A DNA stretch of 64,000 nt, taken from NCBI GenBank assembly GCA_022592445.1, contig JABYQR010000043.1, positions 124,001-188,000 of the forward strand, read 5' to 3'. The position numbers and the translations under genes are program-made. Source of the stretch: Cytidiella melzeri (Eukaryota > Basidiomycota > Agaricomycetes > Polyporales > Irpicaceae). The notes under the pieces are model-generated. The model searched no databases, was not told the origin of the DNA, and worked only from the letters and a program-made list of their open reading frames with translations. Position 1 is the first letter of the stretch, and each line of letters starts with the position of its first letter. Below, piece after piece: positions 12,001 to 21,869 of the stretch.

Positions 12001-13832
12001 AGGAGTTCAGTAAGCTTACCACTTTCCTGTTCCACCTCGAGTACCATGTCACCAGCGAGTTTCAAAACTAGTTGTTCTGAGTTGGCAACAGTCAGTACGA
12101 TAGTTGGTACGGAGTGGACATTGAAAAGTAAGTCTCGATACGGCGTACAGTGTATAGTCGCGCCAGTATCAAGAATATGTACCGACTCGTCTGTTGACGA
12201 AGTCGCATACAGCGGAAGTAGAGTATGAAAAGTGGTAGTAGTAAGTGAAGTACTTACGTGCATAGTGACGTCGGACTCAGAGAGAGCCGACACCCACGCG
12301 CTCTGGTTGCGACGAGGAGTAGTTGTCGACGGACCAGCAACAGCGGGAGTAGCAACAGCAGCGGCGGCAGTGGCAGCTTTGCCCTTGGCACCAGCAGCAA
12401 CAGACTTCCGGGTGATACCCTTCCTCTTCATCGCCTCCTTGGACTTCTCTGTCCAGGGCAAAGGGCAAGTAGGCGTCGTGTGGCCTGTCTCGTTGCAGTT
12501 GTAACACTTCATCTTCGAAGTGTCACGAACGGACTTCTCCTTCGAGTAAGGAGCGGCGGCCGCACGAGCGGAGGAAGTGGCTTTCGCCGGACGTTCGACA
12601 CGTTTGTCGACTGCTGGCGACGCGGCGGATGAACCACCAGCGGGCCTATCGCGAGGAACGAGGGTTGACGAACCCTTGGACCGAGAGCGGTCAAGTGGAT
12701 GAGCGAGTCGCCAACTATGAAAGTCGCGGCGGAGCTCGACGCTCAGAGAAATGGGATTGTAGTCGTACTTCTCGCCCGCGGGAGTACGGGAACGCACGCC
12801 AGCCTCGTAGCTAGCGCGAGTATGCGCATAGGCGGGGGGAATGATGCCGACGAGGGCGGAGTAGAAGATGTGTTGGGGGAATTCGATACCCTTGGACAGA
12901 ATCTTCGAGTACAAGTTGTGCGCGTCGTCGAGTAGTTTGTCCATTTCGTGGACAGGACGGCGGAGGGAGAAAAGTTGGAAGATTTCGTTCGTGTCCGACA
13001 TAGTGGAAGTCGGCTTGAACCGTTCGGAGAGTTTTTCCATGAGTCTGTGCGGCGCGGTCTCGTTGAGATAGTTGGCCATCACAGAGTCTGCGATGTGTCC
13101 AGCCAGGACGTTGAAGACGGCCCGTTGGACCTCTTGAGGAATGGTAAGACCACCCCTGTAGCTATAGAAGTCGACGATGGTCGACATCGCAGTATCGACG
13201 CGGAATTTCCACATCGGCCAGGTATCAGGACCTGTAAGTTTGCCAACGTCTGCGAAGGCTTTGTGGACGTCGCTAAGCGACATAGTATACTCCACGTCGT
13301 GCTTTGGAGGCACGGAAAGGAGGGACGACACTGCTCGCGCAGAGTCAGTGGGGCCAGATGGCGAGGGGGACGGTGCACGACGGGCTCTGGGCAGTTTGCC
13401 CCTTCGCCTTTCGTGCGCCTCGTCGTCGTCCATAGGATCGTCACTATCGTCCGACGATGGCTTAGTGGTGTGACGACGGGTGAAGTCGTCGCGGAGTGTG
13501 TCGAAAGGAGTGCGACGGCGATCAGAGGGAGGAGCTGAGACTCGACGTGATGCCGTGTTGCGGGCAGTGGGATGGTCGACGACGGCAGAGGTAGAAGCGA
13601 CGTTGGGAGCATCGTCGGAAGGTGCAGGCCCTGGGGTAACAGCGCGAGAAGCGGAAGACATTGTTGGTTGTTGAAGAGGGGTAGGAGCAGGAGGAGGAGT
13701 AGGAGTAGGAGTGAAGACCGGGGTACGTCTCCTGTGAGTTGTACGAGGGATAGTGCCTCGAAGAAAGTCGGTTTGTTTTCGTTCGCGCGTAGAACGACGA
13801 GGTTGAGGCTGATCAGTAGGATCAGAGCTCAT
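9090..13832 (-). CDS. gag-pol: Copia gag-pol polyprotein
   Basis: This is a 1,580-residue polyprotein in one frame. The first ATG is at 13830-13832; the codon before it is TTG. Gag occupies roughly residues 1-440 and has a proline/arginine-rich N terminus. The CCHC knuckle CYNCNETGHTTPTCP is near 442. The protease motif DTGATIHC is near 554. The integrase zinc domain (HKKLGH..CEDC) is near 690, and the core has D (HIDIFGPLP) near 752, D (QADNDGVF) near 818 and E (NGVAERVHQ) near 850. RT has RLVAQGYSQ, DVKSAYLYG, YGLKQAGRRWY and the catalytic HVDD near 1256. RNase H has GYADSDG near 1430 and ends with ADTLTKALP. The domain order integrase before RT defines Ty1/Copia. All key residues seen are present. 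Confidence 0.96.
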   Translation of the reverse strand: MSSDPTDQPQPRRSTRERKQTDFLRGTIPRTTHRRRTPVFTPTPTPPPAPTPLQQPTMSSASRAVTPGPAPSDDAPNVASTSAVVDHPTARNTASRRVSAPPSDRRRTPFDTLRDDFTRRHTTKPSSDDSDDPMDDDEAHERRRGKLPRARRAPSPSPSGPTDSARAVSSLLSVPPKHDVEYTMSLSDVHKAFADVGKLTGPDTWPMWKFRVDTAMSTIVDFYSYRGGLTIPQEVQRAVFNVLAGHIADSVMANYLNETAPHRLMEKLSERFKPTSTMSDTNEIFQLFSLRRPVHEMDKLLDDAHNLYSKILSKGIEFPQHIFYSALVGIIPPAYAHTRASYEAGVRSRTPAGEKYDYNPISLSVELRRDFHSWRLAHPLDRSRSKGSSTLVPRDRPAGGSSAASPAVDKRVERPAKATSSARAAAAPYSKEKSVRDTSKMKCYNCNETGHTTPTCPLPWTEKSKEAMKRKGITRKSVAAGAKGKAATAAAAVATPAVAGPSTTTPRRNQSAWVSALSESDVTMHVSTSLTTTTFHTLLPLYATSSTDESVHILDTGATIHCTPYRDLLFNVHSVPTIVLTVANSEQLVLKLAGDMVLEVEQESGKLTELLLKNVYFNSTLPFTLISVGKLDSDYRFTFYHNLCTIYDSNSTCVAVVRKSNDLYTLSSTRVTSLASVHRTGITLLELHKKLGHLSYFMIKKLLQTSSIITDHITDHTETPCEDCLLNNIHRNTVPKLRSSSLAEAFGDHFHIDIFGPLPTASITGKHKYWLTIVDDATRWLVLAPLVTKDDAYTQWVIFSTELLTQYGIRVKILQADNDGVFTSKAMTAYLKTQGTILRLTVHDTPQQNGVAERVHQTIMNLIRVNLHTASLPNRLWWYAALYAMYVYNRSPRTILNYKTPYFKRYGTDANLDGLQVFGQPCIVYDEYRTNKLASKGKRGVWIGFAEHSKGHYVYFGQRVGVERNLQFVDSTIQIEGEKEPNVEKLTTEKQLELEDNPHIEPMEIDEPDPTGPRRSNRTPQLSRKARGLNYDEVDTNIAFYLTEFNAYYAEDVGDPVTFKDVLNHPLKDDWFKSMKLEVDTLEQLGTWEYCILPPNANITGSRFVYKTKYEHGKVTKLKSRLVAQGYSQRNGIDYYANDLFAPVARMSSMRLILTLAASLHFEINQLDVKSAYLYGKINDDEDLYLRPPPGDLLPNLPKGWVLKLRKTIYGLKQAGRRWYKVLCDILFQLGLKRSDYDNAVFYLYRGEKLILILAVHVDDITLCTITSVVAEQFEIALRQHVEVTNGGTIHWMLGMEIDYDKASGVIKLRQRDYIQTILKRNNFDHDHTRRTPMIHEHNLAPRDSKEPRQDADAIKQYMSLVGGLRYVADCTRPDVAYCTGQLARYLADPSKEHFAAAKQCYLYLKGTCDYWLVLGNQATTTNTSLVGYADSDGMTTYGNKPIMGYTFTYNDSLISWSSKRGSLVTLSVTEAELYALAHASTEAIYLKALIDELLNSTMDPVKMYTDSASTIAIVSSPDEQHSQRTKHFEIRKNFISDCVLKKYITIHHISSNDQRADTLTKALPLEKLKHFNELLHIRA

Positions 13833-13909
13833 CAACTAGTGGGCACGCGGCGGATTAACCACCAGCGGGCAGAGAGTGAGTGCAGATAGTAATATGAGTG
13901 AGGTAGTGA

Positions 13910-13930
13910 GCTTATCCGGGGCTCATAACC
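13910..13930 (-). promoter_or_regulatory. Copia primer-binding site, tRNA anticodon-arm type
   Basis: Directly inside the 5' LTR the minus strand reads GGTTATGAGCCCCGG. The plus strand of the same site, GGGGCTCATAACC, looks like the anticodon stem and loop of initiator tRNA-Met with its CAT anticodon. Drosophila copia is known to prime from an internal half of that tRNA. The match suggests the same half-tRNA priming here. Confidence 0.7.
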
Positions 13931-14101
13931 TGTTAGAAGGCTATGAAAGTAGTGGAGAGCGTTGAGAGAGCGAGTCTGAGAGGGATCACACAGTGGGAGT
14001 TGGGGATCAAAAGTGCGTATCGTTGCATTGATCAGTTTTAGTCTTATATACGGTAACTACAGCGCCCGTACGTTGAGCGTCTAATTTAATATAGTCGAAC
14101 A
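13931..14101 (-). repeat. Copia 5' LTR (171 bp)
   Basis: It appears identical to 8912-9082 and is followed by the target duplication ACTCC at 14102-14106. Confidence 0.95.
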
Positions 14102-14106
14102 ACTCC

Positions 14107-14433
14107 AGCCCCACAGCTACTCCAGTCCCTAGTGTGGGAACTGGTGCACAGACCACCCAGACACAGTATATATAGTACCCCTTACCCTCCCTGGTTCTGC
14201 ATCTTGACCTCTTCGTCATTTGCACTACCAGGTGAGTTACTCAATGTAACCTAGTATAAGCATGATATTAACTTCGTCATTTGCACTACCAGTATCCGGC
14301 CTCTGTGCCTGCTGCCTGCTTATCATCGACTTTGACCTTGCTGTCGTCGTTGGAGATCCCCTTCCACTTCCCCCTCACATCCACTTCACCCTTGTTTAGG
14401 GTTTATCAGTCTATCAGCAGTCGCTCCGCGACA
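14107..14433 (+). repeat. 3' LTR of Gypsy A, second part
   Basis: It continues the LTR after the Copia insertion, including the TATA box, self-primer decamer and duplicated splice junctions, and ends CGCGACA. TGAGA at 14434-14438 completes the Gypsy A target duplication. Confidence 0.95.
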
Positions 14434-14438
14434 TGAGA

Positions 14439-15012
14439 CAATGCCAAGAAGTGCGTTGGAGCAGACACAGCAAGAGGGGGAAAATAGGAAGTGACAGGGA
14501 ATTACTATATTAGACACTAATATTATTGTGGGCGATGGTAGCTGTAATAATACACCGCCAACTTAGGTTGAGGTGTCCAACAAGTGAAGATAACAGATGT
14601 TAACGCTCTGCATAATCTCATGTCAATGCTCGCTGACCGAGATGTCTGCCAGAGGCACCAAAACAGCGTGTGGACAAATGATTCGCAGATCGAAGCCATG
14701 TGTTATGACATGCCACCACGCAATGACTGTTCTCTTGGTGAACACCCGTTCCAACATCTGTTCAATGCACAATCCGGCTCGTCTGTCTAACAGCTGAATG
14801 AATCAGAGGATTAACATGGCAACGACACCGGACGTGGATGTGTTCAGTCGGCCAATGGAACTGTTGCAAACGAGTACATAAGTGATCGCGAATGTGTACA
14901 TTAATCTGTTGTGCTCGTTTAAATGCATATACCTTCACTCCATGGTGCGAAGCTCGACCGTAGCCGCTTGTACTGTGTATATGGGCGCATTGTACCACCT
15001 TAAACCACCTGG
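14439..15012. other. Intergenic region downstream of the 12-exon gene
   Basis: No gene is seen. It contains TACACCGCCA at 14551-14560 preceded by GTAGCT. Both motifs recur in inverted order at 21686-21720, beyond the other end of the gene pair; this is discussed as a possible element boundary. Confidence 0.4.
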
Positions 15013-18000
15013 CTATGACACCTGCAGCTCTTGCGCCTCTTTCTTGCGTGCCCGGGTATCCCGCGCCTTTGCAACAGCAGCATCGCGGCGTTTTGTGTTG
15101 ACAGAGGAGACCTTGTCGGAGAACTCTTGATGCTTCGCAACACGGTCGATGTAGAATGGGTTCGGCTTTGAGAAGTGACGGGGAAGGGTTCTCCGAATAA
15201 GGGCTGCATTGTGCAGCGCGTGCATATTGATGAAATATCGCTGCATCTCGCCGTGTCTGACACCTTTCTGGGTGAGGCCTGTTATCCTTCTTTCTTGATG
15301 CACGTTCTCATCGTGAGTGGTGCACTCAGCGGTCAAGCAATCGTGCTGTGCATTGAAAATGAAAGCAATATTCTGCGTAGATGTAAGTCTGAAATTCTTC
15401 ATATCTCGGAACAGCCTCAATATTGCGAACTCACTTTGACAGGCACAATGTCGATTAGAATCAAACTACACTCCCGATGAAGAACAGGCATATTCAGCCG
15501 AGCATCCGGTTGACCAGAAATTGCAAAGCGTTCGACCTGCACCAGGCCGTTCTCACTGCGAGGATCAGATGAAGGGATTAAGATTCTGCGGATGCGGCCA
15601 GCGAAAGTCAAGCGTTCCTATGGTGAGCAGACAAGCAATGCTCAGCAACGGCGAGATGACAACGGTTCTGTGCTCACCGGTGGCTCAGCCCTGTTACAGT
15701 CTTCGTTGACGGCTTCGTGTGGCCTCTCATAAAATACCCAAGACCCTTCCTTGCACACATCAGCAGACCTCGAGACCAAGGACTGTGCGTACTCCCAGAG
15801 AGCATCTGCTGGTCGGCATGATGGGTTGGACAGCGTGCAAGCATCGGCAGTAATGCGGGTTTCTTCTTCGACGCAACTGACTTCCCACGACACGACCATA
15901 CGTTTCTTCATCGTCGCTCTTCGAACTGTTCCTAAACAAGCCACAAGTAGAACATTATGACAATCATGCTAGCTTCGGACAAAGCAAGAACATACCGGGG
16001 GAAAGAGGTTTTGGATCTGCCCATCCAAGACGGCGCTGGATTTCACTATTTTGTTGAAACATCTCCCTCACACCGTCTCCAGCACGAACGTAGCTGCCGT
16101 GTCCAGTTTTCCACCAACCTCCACTGACCTGGTGCTTGAAGCGTTCTAAATCTGCTATTGCTGCTGCAATATCGTGACTTGGAGCATGATGGTTTGATAG
16201 GACGCTGCACATTCGGAAGATTGAGTTCCAGCACTCGAAGATCTCTGTCGAAAATAATATGGCCGGTCCACTGTTGCGGATATCAGTAATGATGTGCTTC
16301 AGTAAGTGGATCTTTGGTTTATTGAGGATTCGATTGGGATCAATAGTCCCCCAGACGTCGAGCAAGTTCCCAATCAGTGTGTCAAGGTCCTCCTAGACGT
16401 TTGAAGTCAGCAACATCTGATCGTGCGTTGTAACTTTCTACGTGGTGGACTAAGCCTGACTAACCAAATATGTAGACATATTATCGATTTCGTGATAGAA
16501 CAGGAGTGCACCCAACTCGCCTGTTGCCTTCCACAGCTCAAGCAGCACAGTGCCATACTCAATCTCCAGGAGATCGGGATGTAGGTGAAACACGCCGACT
16601 TGCTGCAATGTCTTGAAGTGCTTGCCAATGAGGTTGTTACGGTATTTGACCAGGTATTGCCCTCGCACAGGAAATATTGACAACCCGTCTACTGATGAAC
16701 CTTGCAGCCGAATCGCCATGATCTGCCGCTGCGCATCGCTCCAAGCGGTGTGGGATGTATGCCATACATATTTGTCGAGCCCCAGCAGATATGTATGAAG
16801 CAGCTCGACGGTTGTATCGCGATGAACATCGTGACCTGCGAATGGTGCGTTGGAAATGATGTGCAAGCCTGAGGCCCACTAATCACGACTCACCCTCTAG
16901 CACCAGCAGTTTATTGTAATGGTCCCCTGGACGAATCTGAGTGCGCAAAGCTGAGTATTGATGTCAGTCTGGTAACGGTGTATGAGATGTTGACTTGGAG
17001 GACATACGTGAGTCTTCAGGAATTTTGCTGTAGCGATGTGCGGGTTGTTCGGTGAGCCATCTCATGAGTTCTTCCTCAATCTTCCCAGCAATCTTGTTCT
17101 TCACTGCCTGACGTGCCTCACCTTTCAGCTTCCGATTCTTTAATCGGGAGTCCTGAGTGTCCGCGCTGGAGATATGCTTGTGATGCAAATCGCGCGCTTT
17201 CTGGATCAGCTGCTGAATCCAGAACTGTGCTATGGGATCTTTTATTCCACTAGCAGTCTGCATCGCCTCGACATTCTGTTCATTGCCATGCATAGCGGTG
17301 ACCATCTGACTGACAATTTCTGTTACAGTATCACCTGCTGTACGCGCTGTTCCCTCCTATCAAATGTACTGTCACAAGACGACTCGGAACTGCTGCAGCA
17401 CCTGCATCACGCACCTCATACAAGCTGTGATAACCAACGTGCGTTTCCATTTCTTTTGCAGGTCCTCCGACATGACACTTACGACAGAATTTATTGCCAT
17501 TCAATCCAATGTGGGAGCACAGCTCGGATTGCTGTGGATTATCAGCTGGATCCACTCGTAAAATCAGGCGAAATAAAATCTCTTGCTTGAGAAGACAGTC
17601 GTAAGCTTCGTGCCAGCGGTCAGGCCCGATGTCTTCTAAAAATCCGTCAAGTTGCTCGAGCGCAGTTGCAGTAGGAGAGGTGGAGCTGAACCGAACAAAG
17701 TACTCTTGCTGGAGCTTGCAATGCGGCAGGTTCAAATTGGCCGCGTACACGTTAGTATGTGCGTTATATTGTTTTGAGCGGTTTCCTGACACGTCGTCTG
17801 CCCACGACATCAGGCCGACCGTGAATGTTGGCCGCCCTTGAGCTTTGAGCCGCACTGGATGAGGCATATGTTTCGTCCACTGTGGTGCCGTATCTAACGT
17901 CAATGTGAGTGTTCACCATGTGAATCAAGTGTTTGTTGTGATTGATACGCACCGTCGAAACAGATTTTCAGCCCCTGATTCTTCAAGTCCAACACATTGT

Positions 18001-19459
18001 CTATCAACTCGGTAGCTTGTATAGTATCACCTGGTCGGCATGTAGGTGAGCTATGCCCGTCTGCTTATTGGTAAGGTTTATTGTGCACAGAGATAACAAC
18101 AAACCCGAGACTGACTGCTGTTTCATACTCCACAACGTAGACATCCGCGCAGTCAGTTTCCGCTCTGGTTTCATTGTCAATGACGCACAGCCACTTCATA
18201 GGTATGACAAATCTGCCATCCCGCAGACGGGCTAACTCCTTGATGTAGAAGTACTGCCCGGTGCATTCTTAAAATCCGCCCACATCAGCTGCAGAAGATC
18301 GACGTCCGTGTTCTGTAGCCGCTCGGCTTGGTAGAACTCAGAGACAGTTGATGAAACTTCGACATAGGGTCGAATGTGAGGTCGTACGAGAGGATTCGCC
18401 CAGTCCTTGAAACCAGCCATGAGGACAGCCGTCATCAGAACAATGGTTTGCTCACCAGGTGAAACATTTGCGCTGCACTGTTGTTATAAAACTCATTTCC
18501 AAACGTTGATACACGCCGGTTTGTGTCAAGTCCCATCTCCGCGGTGAGCTCGGATTGACGTTTCCGCAATGCAGAAAATGATGGTACGTCTGGCGTTCCA
18601 CACTCTTTCATAACCCACATGATAGTTTTCAGGTGGTCATCCGACAGCCTAAGACGAGGTAGACTGTCCAAGAAATCGAGCATGAACATCTACGGGCTGG
18701 GGTGAGACAGCTTTTCTTCGAGGTAATCAAACAAGCACCTACCGTTTTTGTTAGATATGGTGCCCATTTCTGATTATTGTGCCTTGCCTCCCACTGCTCT
18801 GTGAGTATCTCCTCGTCTTCGTCTTCATCTAGATCTGATTGCGAACAATATATCAGTTGTAGCCCCAGCGCTCTACAAGCAAAAAACTTGCCCATCGCTT
18901 CTAGTGCCGTAGCAACATTTGACAAGGTTGCATCCTCGCCGTCGAACAGACCCTCAGCGCCTTCGCTTGAACTCCAAAAATCCGCAAGACATTCATGTGA
19001 GTAATACCCAAGGTCCTCAATTTGCTGGTGCAAGACCTGAGCTGAAATCTGTTCGAGGTCCTCTCCAGCTGTAAAGCAGATTGATTGGCCACCGACGTCT
19101 TGGTACAAGCCGTGGCTGTCAATATCCATCTCCTGAAGAACACTCAGAGGGCTCTCTGAGCACATCCGCGTCACAGAAGGGTGGGTCCGATGAGGTTGGA
19201 TGTCTGCCGTGCATGAGAGAATTGCAGCTGGTCCAACTGTAACGGAAACGACGGGAGCTGTAACGGTAACGTTTCTTTCTGACTGCCAAATCTGAGCAGT
19301 AACGTGCTTCTCTGTTTTCAGGTGGTCGCTCATGTGCTTTCGCCTGATCTTTTGCAACCTTCCAGACCGGTTTGAACACGCTGTACATTGGAGATAGGTT
19401 GGCTGGTGAGGTATTTCGATGAAATCACCTCCACAAGATAATTTCAGTTCTCTACTCAT
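15013..19459 (-). CDS. 12-exon gene, transposase-like protein of a large unnamed fungal family
   Basis: Exons from the start are 19459-18743, 18689-18456, 18405-18105, 18050-17953, 17893-17415, 17356-17008, 16950-16894, 16835-16465, 16392-15996, 15931-15678, 15617-15435 and 15372-15013 (TAG). Introns are 50-72 bp with GT..AG ends, and phases agree at every junction except inside exon 3. The product is about 1,266 residues. It has an N-terminal CTAC..H..H cluster (residues 24-52), an acidic stretch near 220, WADDVSGNRSKQYN near 480, ADNPQQSEL near 565, CRKCHVGG near 587, VELLHTYLLGLDKYVWH, FSTEIFECWNSIFR, and a basic C-terminal coiled segment. I recognise this motif series as common in Agaricomycetes but know no assigned name. 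The D..D..E/H spacing resembles a DDE transposase, which is inference. One base appears missing near 18,260. Confidence 0.8.
18250..18270 (-). other. Frame change inside exon 3 of the 12-exon gene
   Basis: The frame encoding WADFKNAP and the frame encoding GQYFYIKELARL are both family-like and directly adjacent, but differ by one base. The exon totals 301 bp where 302 would keep phase. An alternative is an extra 50-bp intron with a weak GTCGAT donor, which also restores phase but removes conserved-looking residues. Confidence 0.55.
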
Positions 19460-19737
19460 ACTTCCTCTCTTTTGCGCTCACCATCCGGTTCGTCGTGTTT
19501 GCCCTTCGGAGGCATATTAACACTCACGATGAGGTTTGATGCGAATGGTTTCCTTTTTAAGAACAGAACAAGCTGCCATGGCGAAGACAAATTTTTCCGG
19601 GACCCGCTATGACGATTATTCGGAGTTGCTCGCTTTCGTCGCCACGTCAAAGGTTCATTTTTTTTTCGAAAATAACTTCACCTCTCGCACTCACTCGTTC
19701 TCCCACCAGTCTTCAACTCTCCTCGTTCTTGAACACC
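19460..19737. promoter_or_regulatory. Shared 278-bp divergent promoter region
   Basis: The ATG of the minus-strand gene (19457-19459) and the ATG of the plus-strand gene (19738-19740, in ACACCATGG context) face away from each other with 278 bp between. It contains a TTTTTTTT run near 19,660 and no clear TATA box. A short upstream minus-strand frame (MPPKGKHDEPD, from 19,515) overlaps the start and may be an alternative first exon. Confidence 0.5.
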
Positions 19738-21163
19738 ATGGCCGTACGCTTGACCATTGCAGAGCAGCTCAGTCGTCCAACACAGCCAACGTCGCCGACA
19801 CTCTCCGCAGTCCAACTTGCAGACAATGAGCAAACGAGCTCAGAAGATCCTGCACGTGGCTCCTTACGTCCTTCTTCTCAGAGTGTTGTCCCAGCAATGG
19901 TCATAGGCTTCAAGCGTGCCAACGACGATGATGCTGCCGAGGCTTCAGGGCGCATTACCCGCAAGCTCAAGCTGGATAGCAAGGACAGCGAGCTTCTCGC
20001 GCTTGCCTCAAAAGTTCGTCATTTGGAAGTTGGCATCGTGCTTGTATCATAAGCTGAGCTCTGGACCAAATGGCGAACATATAGATGCCCCTTCAAGAGC
20101 AAGTTCTGTTTTGCATCGGCCTATCGCTCAAGACAATGGCCACAGTGAACCAGATCCAGCCTGCAGACGCACAATTCAAACTTTCTGATATTTTGAAGGT
20201 ATGTTTACACGCTTTTGTTGCAACAGCTCATTCGACAACATCTCCGTAGGGGAAGATTGAAATATATACCTACAACGCTCTGGTCTCGCCACATGCAGCA
20301 GGGTATCTCGAGGAATGCAACCGCATTGTGCTGGTAAGCCTCTTGCGCACTCAATGCAAGTGGTTCCACACTGATTGCCTTGAATTATGCAGGGAATCCT
20401 TAGGAGGCATCCGACTTGGGGTCTCACGGCAGCAGTAGTTGAGAATCCCACTCACTATCACGCTGTTTGCAGCCACGTTGCCAAACGCCTCAACGACAAA
20501 CGCAGGCACATCAAAGCTGCGGTAAGCACACTGGCCTGAGCCATTTTGCTCGATGAAGCTGAATACTCTACAGATCAAATCCTCAACTGGCATTGTCGAT
20601 GAAGCGGATCCTAATGGTCAACCTCTGGAAGTCATGGACATCGTCAAGCTTGTCTCGCACGCTACAAAGGTCAAGGGAAGTACGGGGATGAAGGCCCACA
20701 GCGTCAAGATCACCGTCCAGCTCCTTGCGCGTTTTGCGTTCCTTGTGAGTACAAGATATGTTGAATCTGTTGTGCTTCGATATTCGCTCACAATGTTCTG
20801 AACTCTGTCTTCCTTAGCGTCGAGCCTTCGTAGAGCTTCCTGCGGGCAGCAGCGTAGATTATTGGAAGACTGTAGACAAACAGTTACAAAGCATTCGCGA
20901 ACGCTTCAAGGATCAACCAAAGCATGCTATGTCTGCGTGAGTCGACAATATCTCATTTATCGTACTGGCACCGCCTGAATTTGAATAGGTTCTTCAAAAG
21001 GATACTCGACGATGACCTCGAGCAATTTGGTGCAAATAAAGACGCTACTCTCGACGATTTCCAGAGTGCCGTGCCCTTGACAGATGTACAGACTGAGGTC
21101 GAAGAGGCAATCGCAGGCATCATCACCGTTCCAACTGACGACGAAGCCGACAACACCGAATAA
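19738..21163 (+). CDS. 7-exon gene, partner of the divergent pair, unknown function
   Basis: Exons are 19738-20043, 20085-20198, 20250-20333, 20393-20521, 20574-20744, 20818-20936 and 20989-21163 (TAA). The first donor is uncertain: 20014, 20038 and 20044 all keep phase. The other introns are 51-73 bp with GT..AG ends, most with CTGAN branch sites. The product is about 365 residues. It has a low-complexity N terminus, a basic GRITRKLKLDS stretch, a central helical region (ILRRHPTWGLTAAVVENP, VAKRLNDKRRHIKAAI), VKITVQLLARFAFL, and an acidic C terminus ending DDEADNTE. No catalytic motif is seen. I do not recognise a named family. The divergent arrangement with the transposase-like gene suggests a functional pair, for example a DNA-binding or accessory protein. 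Confidence 0.8.
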
Positions 21164-21869
21164 ATTTCCCGTCTTCTTGATAGTTCTGTACTCCATGTGA
21201 TACGTCGCTCGTTCCTGCCTTTGAGACCTCCATATCAGCCCATATCCTACCACCTGCACATCATTCGTACATTTGTTCCCATGCTGTACATAATACATCC
21301 GTAATAATCTGCCTTCAATGCTATGGCTTTTTTGTCGCCGTATGATGTCCGTCCAAATTCACACATGTGGGAAACTGCTAAACCGCAGCTTGCCCTTAGC
21401 TTGCGTTCAACATCTGCTCCGCGTTCGTGTTCTTCGATGTTTTGCAGCCTGTGGTCGACATAGTCCAAAACAGGTGATTATGATGTATTTAAAGCTACTG
21501 CTGAACAGACGTAACTACCGGTCAAAACAGATGGCGATGACAGCTGCTGTACATATGACGGGTGGTGACAGCGAGCAATCATTTCCCCGATTTGCTGTCC
21601 AACAGACGTCAGACGCGTGCAAACCTCAGCATTCCACCTTGGGTGACTTCTGCTTCGTTCAGATGGCTGACACCTGTGGCGTAGCTGGCGGTGTACTATC
21701 TTTTATTTGTAATATATAGCTACTGTAAGACTACGCAGACAAAATTTTCATGAGCCTCGTCGTAGGACTACCACCGGTAATAGCAACCCTCGACTTTCTG
21801 GAGCAAGCAGAACAGTGGGTCATTCATTCTGACTCGAGATAAGACACGAGGGCGGGCTACATGAATTGA
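21164..21869. other. Intergenic region between convergent genes
   Basis: It holds the 3' ends of two convergent genes. It contains TGGCGGTGTA at 21686-21695 and AGCTAC near 21718, the inverted counterpart of the motif at 14,530-14,560. At 21,751 starts the first of three degenerate copies of a coding fragment (MSLVVGLPPVIATLDFL). Confidence 0.5.

Larger units (their letters stand above)
8912..14101 (-). mobile_element. Intact, recent Copia retrotransposon
   Basis: This is a 5,190-bp element with 171-bp LTRs (8912-9082 and 13931-14101) that I read as identical. It is flanked by ACTCC at 8907-8911 and 14102-14106 and carries a single uninterrupted gag-pol frame on the minus strand. Identical LTRs plus an unbroken 1,580-codon frame mean very recent insertion and probable activity. 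It also shows that the indels in the surrounding Gypsy A are unlikely to be assembly noise, since none occur in this 4.7-kb frame. Confidence 0.95.
1317..14433 (+). mobile_element. Gypsy element A: chromovirus with nested Copia in its 3' LTR
   Basis: This is a complete LTR retrotransposon bounded by the 5-bp target duplication TGAGA at 1312-1316 and 14434-14438. The order is LTR, self-priming PBS, gag, protease, RT, RNase H, integrase, chromodomain, polypurine tract, LTR. The 3' LTR (8429-8911 plus 14107-14433) is split by a 5.19-kb Copia insertion. The two LTRs differ by only about five transitions and two extra copies of an 11-bp unit, so the insertion is fairly young. Gag and pol nevertheless carry several frameshifts and two TGA stops, so the element cannot move autonomously. 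It probably moved in trans or decayed after insertion. Confidence 0.93.

Noticed and set aside
12277..13612. Several frames antisense or offset to the Copia gag region
   Set aside because: They are shadows of a GC-rich, low-complexity coding segment in the intact Copia frame.
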